The notes below the pieces were generated by a model, which did no database searches, was not told the origin of the DNA, and worked only from the letters and a program-made list of their open reading frames with translations. A stretch of DNA of 6,732 nt, taken from a bacterium (lineage in GTDB: Bacteria > Cyanobacteriota > Vampirovibrionia > Gastranaerophilales > Gastranaerophilaceae). Position numbers and translations under genes: made by a program. Location: the NCBI GenBank assembly GCA_017477685.1, contig JAFUUT010000052.1, positions 1 to 6,732 of the forward strand, in the 5' to 3' direction. Shown here in pieces: positions 1 through 4,518 of the stretch. Every line of letters starts with the position of its first letter. Within the stretch, counting starts at the first letter, position 1.

Positions 1-619
1 AAACGGAATTGATATCACTAAAGATTATATCCCTGTTGCTCCTACAGCACACTATTTTATGGGCGGGGTAGAGACAAATTTGAACGGTGAAACCTCAGTA
101 AAAAATCTTTATGCCGTCGGAGAGGTATCTTCAACCGGACTTCACGGGGCAAACCGTCTTGCGAGTAACTCTTTATTAGAATGCGTTGTCTGCGCATACG
201 CAGCAGCACAATATTTGAAAGATTTTACAAAAAAATCAAACCCGCACTCCAACCCCCTCTCAAACGGAGAGGACGTAAACGTCATTCTGAGCAAAGTAAA
301 TAATCTCCCGCCAAACACACACGACGTAACAAACAATTTAAAATTAAAACTCCAAAACACAATGTGGGAAAATGTCGGAATTTACCGCAACGAAACTTCA
401 CTACAGAATGCACTGAAGGATATAGAAAATCTGGAACAAGAATTTAACAAGCCTGATATATGTCAAAGCAAAGAGGAATATGAATTGAGAAATATGCTCA
501 TCATTGCCAAAATAATCACCAAATGTGCACTCCAAAGGAAAGAGTCTCGCGGCGCGCACTACAGAACGGATTACCTGCAAACTGACACAACCGCAAAACA
601 TAGTGAAGCTGTACTATAA
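1..619 (+). CDS. nadB: L-aspartate oxidase, C-terminal part (5' end outside window)
   Basis: This flavoenzyme oxidises L-aspartate to iminoaspartate, the first step of de novo NAD synthesis in the cytoplasm; NadA then condenses the product to quinolinate. The reading frame starts at base 2 and shows 205 residues. VAPTAHYFMGGV (visible residues 12-23) matches the family active-site segment containing the catalytic-site His (H17). AVGEVSSTGLHGANRLASNSLLE (38-60) is the FAD-binding and substrate-Arg signature (R52). The helical C-terminal domain ends with RKESRGAHYRTDY (179-191), typical of the succinate dehydrogenase/NadB flavoprotein family. The N-terminal FAD Rossmann part lies upstream of the window. 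The linker at about 76-111 is Asn/Pro-rich and somewhat longer than in E. coli NadB as I recall it. It overlaps a repeat-like stretch (see 253-307). The stop codon overlaps the end of a convergent minus-strand gene. The NadB family assignment over fumarate reductase/SdhA rests on the HYFMGGV and HGANR motifs and on nadC nearby. Confidence 0.95.
   Translation, partial: NGIDITKDYIPVAPTAHYFMGGVETNLNGETSVKNLYAVGEVSSTGLHGANRLASNSLLECVVCAYAAAQYLKDFTKKSNPHSNPLSNGEDVNVILSKVNNLPPNTHDVTNNLKLKLQNTMWENVGIYRNETSLQNALKDIENLEQEFNKPDICQSKEEYELRNMLIIAKIITKCALQRKESRGAHYRTDYLQTDTTAKHSEAVL
253..307 (+). repeat. Degenerate dispersed-repeat remnant with two small inverted repeats inside nadB
   Basis: This stretch is richer in C and G than its surroundings. 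It holds two adjoining inverted repeats: CCTCTC-AAACG-GAGAGG (256-272) and GACGT-AA-ACGTC (272-283). Bases 280-307 begin CGTCATTCTGAGC and end AATCTC. As I recall it, this closely resembles the very common bacterial intergenic repeat of the form CGTCATTCTGAGCGAAGCGA, with about four differences over 28 positions. The translated product here, VILSKVNNLP, parallels the VILSEAKNLP peptide that this repeat gives in the same frame. It falls in the variable linker between the flavin and helical domains of NadB. The match is from memory, not from a database search. Confidence 0.5.
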
Positions 620-946
620 TATTTTTATTAAAACTTCAAATTCTTCCAAAATTTTATTAAATAAACTAATAATAATTTTAAATTTTTTAATTGCTGTATT
701 TAACGATTTTGTATCGATATCCAGACAATCTTGATTACATTGAATATTACGTGCTATATCAAGCAATATTTGACACAAAAACATTGAAGCACTCAAATTC
801 AAGAACATTTTACGCATTGGAGAATACAAAATTTCTTTTAAAGTTTTGTCCTTAAGAAAATCATATTCGAAATATTTGTGATTTTTCTTACAGTAATTTA
901 TATAAGCTAAAGTCATTTCATCATTTGTCGAAATATTTTTTTTCAT
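614..946 (-). CDS. Hypothetical all-helical protein, 110 residues
   Basis: I do not recognise this protein. It begins MKKNISTNDEMTLAYINYCK and is rich in Lys, Ile, Leu and Asn, with four Cys (19, 58, 70, 74). Residues 50-69 and 82-110 look like amphipathic helices, and there is no clear membrane segment or signal peptide. An in-frame ATG exists four codons earlier (956-958). I prefer the ATG at 944-946 because a GGAG lies 6 nt before it, while the earlier ATG has no ribosome site and would leave a leader of only a few bases after the predicted promoter. The promoter at 972-1000 supports expression. Its stop codon (614-616) directly adjoins the nadB stop codon (617-619), and the two genes share 6 bp tail to tail. 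It sits divergently from a small AbrB/MazE-like gene, so a regulatory or toxin-like partnership is possible but unproven. Confidence 0.65.
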   Translation of the reverse strand: MKKNISTNDEMTLAYINYCKKNHKYFEYDFLKDKTLKEILYSPMRKMFLNLSASMFLCQILLDIARNIQCNQDCLDIDTKSLNTAIKKFKIIISLFNKILEEFEVLIKIL

Positions 947-952
947 AATTTG

Positions 953-956
953 CTCC
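953..956 (-). promoter_or_regulatory. Ribosome binding site that decides the start of the 110-residue protein
   Basis: Read on the minus strand, GGAG is followed by CAAATT and then ATG (946-944), a good 6-nt spacing. The GGAG lies inside the first two codons of the alternative upstream start at 958, which argues that the shorter protein is the one made. Confidence 0.6.
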
Positions 957-971
957 ATGTCATTATACTTT

Positions 972-989
972 ATTATAATATATTATAAT
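972..989. repeat. 18-bp perfect palindrome over the minus-strand -10 box; candidate operator
   Basis: The sequence ATTATAATATATTATAAT is its own reverse complement. It is also part of a tandem 10-bp repeat, TATTATAATA/TATTATAATG at 971-990, which puts the two half sites one DNA helical turn apart. It covers the -10 box of the promoter for the 110-residue protein. A dimeric regulator such as the adjacent AbrB/MazE-type protein could bind here. Pure A/T composition makes chance palindromes fairly common, so the operator role is an inference. Confidence 0.35.
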
Positions 990-1000
990 GAATTTGTAAA
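972..1000 (-). promoter_or_regulatory. Sigma-70-type promoter for the 110-residue protein
   Basis: On the minus strand there is TTTACA (1000-995), a 17-base spacer, and a perfect TATAAT (977-972). Transcription would start near 965, giving a leader of about 19 nt that contains the GGAG site. Further TATAAT copies occur at 987-982 and 967-962, so the exact start could shift, but only the middle one has ideal spacing to the -35 box. Confidence 0.65.
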
Positions 1001-1022
1001 TATATTGTATAAAAAATATAAT
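994..1022 (+). promoter_or_regulatory. Sigma-70-type promoter for the AbrB-like gene and probably nadC
   Basis: TTGTAA (994-999), a 17-base spacer and a perfect TATAAT (1017-1022) predict a start near 1029, about 23 nt before the AbrB-like start codon. The -35 box lies on the same bases as the -35 box of the opposing promoter. No other convincing promoter appears between here and nadC, so nadC may be transcribed from this one. Confidence 0.5.
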
Positions 1023-1038
1023 AATAAATAACTAATGC

Positions 1039-1052
1039 TATCATTTATGATA
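1039..1052. repeat. Short inverted repeat touching the start codon of the AbrB-like gene
   Basis: TATCAT-TT-ATGATA has perfect 6-bp arms and a 2-bp spacer, and its last base is the A of the ATG start codon at 1052. It lies just downstream of the predicted transcription start, a typical position for an autoregulatory operator. The gene has no visible Shine-Dalgarno sequence here. Chance occurrence cannot be excluded. Confidence 0.3.
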
Positions 1053-1204
1053 TGAAAGCAGAGTTAGAAAAGAAAATTGTTAAAATTGGCAGAAGTAAAG
1101 GAGTGATAATTCCGCCTTTATTTCTCAAATTACTGGATTTAGATTTGGATAACAATATAATTTTATCTTTAGAGGATAATAAGATAATTATTAGAAAAAA
1201 ATAA
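1052..1204 (+). CDS. Small SpoVT/AbrB-MazE-type DNA-binding protein, 50 residues
   Basis: The product begins MKAELEKKIVKIGRSKGVII and continues PPLFLKLLDLDLDNNIILSL to a lysine-rich end. The pattern KIVKIGRSKGVIIPP, then a Leu/Asp-rich helix, then NNIILSLEDNKIIIRKK matches the swapped-hairpin beta-barrel fold of MazE and AbrB N-terminal domains, which bind DNA as dimers. Typical MazE antitoxins have about 30 more residues that wrap the toxin; this protein stops exactly at the end of the DNA-binding domain. No MazF-, PIN- or Doc-like toxin gene follows; nadC starts 19 bp downstream. No ribosome site is visible before the ATG. It may be a solo regulator of its own divergent promoter region and of nadC, or an antitoxin remnant. 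Fold assignment is fairly sure, function is not. Confidence 0.75.
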   Translation: MKAELEKKIVKIGRSKGVIIPPLFLKLLDLDLDNNIILSLEDNKIIIRKK

Positions 1205-1223
1205 TCTCAATAAGGAGAAATCA

Positions 1224-2054
1224 ATGCTAAACAGTTTTTATGTAGAAGAACATGTAAAAAATGCATTAAGGGAAGATATAGGATACGGTGATGTTACAAC
1301 CGAAAGTATAGTTGCAGAAGACAGAATTTTCAGAGCTAAACTTGTTTCACGCGGCGAGGGAGTTATTTGCGGCTTAAAAGTCTTTGAAACAGTATTTAAA
1401 ATTCTCTCCAAAGATATTGAAATTAACCTTCTCTATAATGAAGGCGAAAATATTAAAAAAGGAGATATCCTTGCAACATTAAAAGGACCCGGTAAATACA
1501 TTCTGCTTGGCGAAAGAGTTGCATTGAATTACATACAAAGAATGAGCGGTATCGCAACAGAAACCCGCAAATATCAAGATGCAATAGGTGATTTGCCTTG
1601 CAAGATTGTTGATACAAGAAAAACCACACCCGGCTTTAGAGCATTTGAAAAATATTCCGTAAAATGCGGAGGAGGAGCGCTGCACAGATTCAACCTTTCT
1701 GATTGTGCGATGATAAAAGACAATCATATCGGATTTGCAGGCTCAGTAACCAATGCAGTTAACCTTGTTAAAGCAAATCTGTCCCACGCACACAAAATCG
1801 AACTCGAATGTGATACACTTAATCAGGTTAGAGAAGCACTTCCGCTTGGTGTTGATATCATTATGCTTGACAATATGCCGCTTGAAACAATGAAAGAAGC
1901 GGTAGAAATTATTAATCATCAAGCCATAGTGGAAGCAAGCGGAAACGTAACCCTTGAAAATGTTCGTGCAATTGCAGAATGCGGAGTAGATATAATTTCT
2001 TCAAGCGCTATTGCTGCAAAAGCACCAACACTCGATTTGGGTATTGATATTTAG
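1224..2054 (+). CDS. nadC: Nicotinate-nucleotide pyrophosphorylase (quinolinate phosphoribosyltransferase)
   Basis: This cytoplasmic enzyme transfers phosphoribose from PRPP to quinolinate and releases CO2, giving nicotinate mononucleotide, the step after NadB and NadA. At 276 residues it has the normal family length. An N-terminal open-faced sandwich domain (about 1-110, including LREDIGYGDVTT at 15-26) precedes the alpha/beta barrel. Substrate-contact motifs are ERVALNYIQRMSGIAT (97-112), TRKTTPGFR (131-139), KYSVKCGGGALHRFNLSD (143-160), KDNH (165-168), ELEC (193-196), IIMLDNM (212-218) and EASGN (237-241). The last loop reads SSSAIAAKAPTLDLGIDI, where many relatives have a GxLTHSAxALD-like sequence; the closing phosphate loop is thus somewhat divergent. 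The start is fixed by AAGGAG 6 nt before the ATG. It is probably co-transcribed with the small AbrB-like gene upstream, and ends 11 bp from the convergent GH57 gene with no visible terminator. Confidence 0.97.
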   Translation: MLNSFYVEEHVKNALREDIGYGDVTTESIVAEDRIFRAKLVSRGEGVICGLKVFETVFKILSKDIEINLLYNEGENIKKGDILATLKGPGKYILLGERVALNYIQRMSGIATETRKYQDAIGDLPCKIVDTRKTTPGFRAFEKYSVKCGGGALHRFNLSDCAMIKDNHIGFAGSVTNAVNLVKANLSHAHKIELECDTLNQVREALPLGVDIIMLDNMPLETMKEAVEIINHQAIVEASGNVTLENVRAIAECGVDIISSSAIAAKAPTLDLGIDI

Positions 2055-2065
2055 CCTTGAATTTA

Positions 2066-4336
2066 CTATCTTTTGGCAGTTTTTTCGGCAGGGCGTTCCA
2101 AAGTTAAAACAACATCATTCGGTATGTAGAAATCTATCATACCGTAATTCGCATTGATAAAGAGAAATTCAAGTGCCTCGCCTTCTTCGATTCCTAATAT
2201 CTCAAAAGGTATTTTTATATCTAACACATCATCATATGCATACTCTATCTGTTTTGAATTTTCCAGAACCCACATATCGCCGGGGATAGCTTTTACAATA
2301 CGCAAAAACCTTAATTCATCTTCCCTGATTGCGACCTGCAATTCATTGTGGAATTTTTCCATTGCAAGAGGAGAAATATTTTGCGATTTATTGACAAGTC
2401 TAATCGGTGAAAGTGCTTGTTTTCTTCCTGCTTTTCTGAAATAAATATACATTTGATAAGTACGTTTAATCGGAGAAATTATAGTTTTTATGTATTTATT
2501 CAAATGCAGCTTCAAATAGAAATTTTCCTTATCACTTCCGAAACGTATTTTATCAAAAAGTTTTGATTCTCTTAAAACAGGACCGTCAGGTATTTCAATA
2601 CAACCTGCATTATTCCATACATCAGTTTCAGATGTAATATCTTTACCGTTAATTTTCGGAGTAATCAATGACTTAGGATAATTTGACGGCGCGGAAGGAG
2701 AAAGACTTGTCAAAGGTTCGTCCAAAAATTTTGGAGATTCCAAATCCAAATATTTATATATATTTTTCAAATGAGATCTGAAAATAAAATCAAAGATATT
2801 ATCACGTCCGGAATAATTCGGCTCACCATACCACCAGAACCAATCGCTTCCTTCGCATATAAATAACTCCTGACGTGCAAGACTTATATTAGGATTTAAA
2901 GGTTCACGCTTTACATAATCGGAAAAATCATGTCTGACATGAGCTAAATATGTCCACGCCAAATCTTTTACAGGCTCATCAATCCACAATTTGAAATTTT
3001 TATTAAAACTTGCTCCTGATACTATTTTTGGTAATTTTTTATATTCTTTTATTTTACTTATATAATCACTTATTAAAACCGTTTCTAAAGTTTGATCTTC
3101 ACTAATTAATCGATACAGAGTTTCAAGGAATTTATTACCATCTTCAATATAATTTTCCCAGCAATTCTCACCGTCCATTGCGATAGTTAGCAAATGTTCA
3201 TCATCAGGAGAAGACAATATCTTACTTTGTATAACTTTTATACGGTCATACAAATCATTAGCTGTAGCTTCAGGATTATGATTCGGGTATTCAAATTCGA
3301 TAAGACTATGAATTATCGAATCCCTAAAAATCATCTTTATATCAGAATTTTCAGTATTATAATCATATACTTTCAGCAAATTATATGGCTCTTGTAAATA
3401 CCCTTTAAAATCATGTTCAAATTCAAAATCAATAGAATTTGACAAAATTCCCTCGTCTGAAATTGACCAATCAACCCCCAAACTTGAAAGCATGTTAAGA
3501 GTTTTAGCACTAACACACTGTTCTGACGGCCATATTCCTTTCGGACGATAATCAAAAATTTCTTCAATTCTATCAAGTGCCATTTTAGTTTGAAGCTTTG
3601 CATCCAAATCAGTTTTCATATTAGAAATATCATCATCAAATGCACCATTTTCCCTTATTGTTTTATAATCGGTTAATATTGGCAAAATCGGATGATAATA
3701 AGGACTTGTCGTTACTTCAATTTTATTTTTCTTCAATAGTTTTTTAATAGTCGGAATAATCTTTTGAATAATTTTTCTTTGAATATCCAAGATTGTAAGT
3801 CTGTCTTCATAGGTATAATTTCTGCCTTTTTTAACCAGTTTTTTCAATTTTGGATCAGACTCTTTAAAGGACGGATCAATCCAAGCCAAATTGAATAAAG
3901 CCATCAAATCGGAATATTCTTGAGAAGTAAAGATATCAACATTTTCAGTACCTTCCATTTGAACAATTTTATACATTCTGCGATACTCATCATTTGGAAG
4001 TATCATATTTTGGTAGTTCGCATCAAAAAAATTATTCAAAATAAAAGTTTTATCTTCATCAGTTAAAGCTTCATCCGGAGTTGAAGTAATTCTTGAATGT
4101 ATATCCTGTGCTCCTTCAGAATAATCAATCAAAGCATCCAAAAGTGCCGGAACATAATTGAAATTCAGTTTCAAATTCGGAAACTTTTCAACCCAAAGAG
4201 CCATATCAAGATAATCCTTTACAGCATGCAATCTTACCCATGGCATAATATAACCGCTATCAGCTGCTAACTGATAAACCGGTTGATGCATATGCCAATA
4301 GAATGCAATCGATAACTTTTTAGTCTGGCTCATCAT
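2066..4336 (-). CDS. Glycoside hydrolase family 57 alpha-glucan enzyme (amylase/amylopullulanase-like)
   Basis: This 756-residue protein acts on alpha-glucans, by hydrolysis or glucan transfer with retention; the precise substrate cannot be told. GH57 motifs appear in order: FYWHMHQPVY (12-21), SPYYHPILPIL (211-221), GIWPSEQC (267-274) with E272 as the likely nucleophile, and TIAMDGENCWENY (384-396) with D388 as the likely acid/base. EGSDWFWWYGE (495-505) followed by FDFIFRSHLKNIY (515-527) is typical of the larger GH57 amylase/amylopullulanase group. Residues about 560-750 look like a beta-sandwich carbohydrate-binding module (KIRFGSDKENFYLKL, DIKIPFEILG), reminiscent of CBM9/glucodextranase C-terminal domains. 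There is no signal peptide, so action on internal glycogen-like polymer is likely. Two adjacent ATGs could serve as start; only a distant AGGG precedes them. It is convergent with nadC and divergent from the symporter gene. Confidence 0.92.
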   Translation of the reverse strand: MMSQTKKLSIAFYWHMHQPVYQLAADSGYIMPWVRLHAVKDYLDMALWVEKFPNLKLNFNYVPALLDALIDYSEGAQDIHSRITSTPDEALTDEDKTFILNNFFDANYQNMILPNDEYRRMYKIVQMEGTENVDIFTSQEYSDLMALFNLAWIDPSFKESDPKLKKLVKKGRNYTYEDRLTILDIQRKIIQKIIPTIKKLLKKNKIEVTTSPYYHPILPILTDYKTIRENGAFDDDISNMKTDLDAKLQTKMALDRIEEIFDYRPKGIWPSEQCVSAKTLNMLSSLGVDWSISDEGILSNSIDFEFEHDFKGYLQEPYNLLKVYDYNTENSDIKMIFRDSIIHSLIEFEYPNHNPEATANDLYDRIKVIQSKILSSPDDEHLLTIAMDGENCWENYIEDGNKFLETLYRLISEDQTLETVLISDYISKIKEYKKLPKIVSGASFNKNFKLWIDEPVKDLAWTYLAHVRHDFSDYVKREPLNPNISLARQELFICEGSDWFWWYGEPNYSGRDNIFDFIFRSHLKNIYKYLDLESPKFLDEPLTSLSPSAPSNYPKSLITPKINGKDITSETDVWNNAGCIEIPDGPVLRESKLFDKIRFGSDKENFYLKLHLNKYIKTIISPIKRTYQMYIYFRKAGRKQALSPIRLVNKSQNISPLAMEKFHNELQVAIREDELRFLRIVKAIPGDMWVLENSKQIEYAYDDVLDIKIPFEILGIEEGEALEFLFINANYGMIDFYIPNDVVLTLERPAEKTAKR

Positions 4337-4361
4337 AGACGACTTTATACCCTACTTTCTA

Positions 4362-4389
4362 TATATATTTTAACATAAAACGATTGAAA
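4362..4389 (-). promoter_or_regulatory. Possible promoter of the GH57 gene
   Basis: On the minus strand TTTCAA (4389-4384), a 16-base spacer and TATATA (4367-4362) could form a weak sigma-70 promoter starting near 4355, about 19 nt before the start codons. The -35 match is poor (3 of 6), so this is tentative. It shares the 178-bp intergenic region with the oppositely directed symporter promoter. Confidence 0.25.
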
Positions 4390-4413
4390 TTTTAAGTTTT
4401 TGTAACGATTATG

Positions 4414-4441
4414 TTTCGGAATATTATGTTTTTGCTATAAT
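4414..4441 (+). promoter_or_regulatory. Extended -10 promoter of the symporter-ACT operon
   Basis: TGCTATAAT (4433-4441) is a perfect extended -10 element, which can work with a weak -35; TTTCGG at 4414-4419 is the best available -35 at 16 bases. Transcription would start near 4448 and give a leader of about 67 nt. The leader has a small GGGT-AAAT-ACCC hairpin (4455-4466) but no riboswitch fold that I recognise; in particular it is too short for a glycine riboswitch. Confidence 0.55.
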
Positions 4442-4506
4442 GTTAGTAATAAAAGGGTAAATACCCTCACAGACAGGTTGTTCAAGTGTTATAGCTGAAA
4501 GGATAA

Positions 4507-4518
4507 ATGGCCGCATGA
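4507..4518 (+). other. Three-codon leader reading frame (Met-Ala-Ala) overlapping the symporter start
   Basis: ATG GCC GCA TGA begins 3 nt after AAAGGA (4498-4503), and its stop codon overlaps the symporter ATG as ATGA. Translation of this minigene could couple to, or compete with, the symporter start, which lies 11 nt from the same AAAGGA. It could be chance; the very short spacing to AAAGGA argues against efficient use of the first ATG. Confidence 0.25.

Noticed and set aside
525..734. A 69-codon plus-strand reading frame across the nadB end
   Set aside because: It lies in another frame over nadB and the minus-strand 110-residue gene, has no ribosome site, and its product is low-complexity in its second half.
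959..1051. CRISPR-like or tandem repeat array in the AT-rich intergenic stretch
   Set aside because: There are only two 10-bp copies of TATTATAAT and no spacer-repeat pattern; promoter boxes explain the repetition better.
4434..4495. Inverted repeat GCTATAA (4434-4440) / TTATAGC (4489-4495) flanking the symporter leader
   Set aside because: Seven-base arms 48 bp apart are expected by chance in AT-rich DNA, and the first arm is explained by the -10 box.
4448..4514. Possible riboswitch (glycine or glutamine type) in the symporter leader
   Set aside because: The leader is only about 67 nt, lacks the conserved cores of those classes as I know them, and shows just one 4-bp hairpin.
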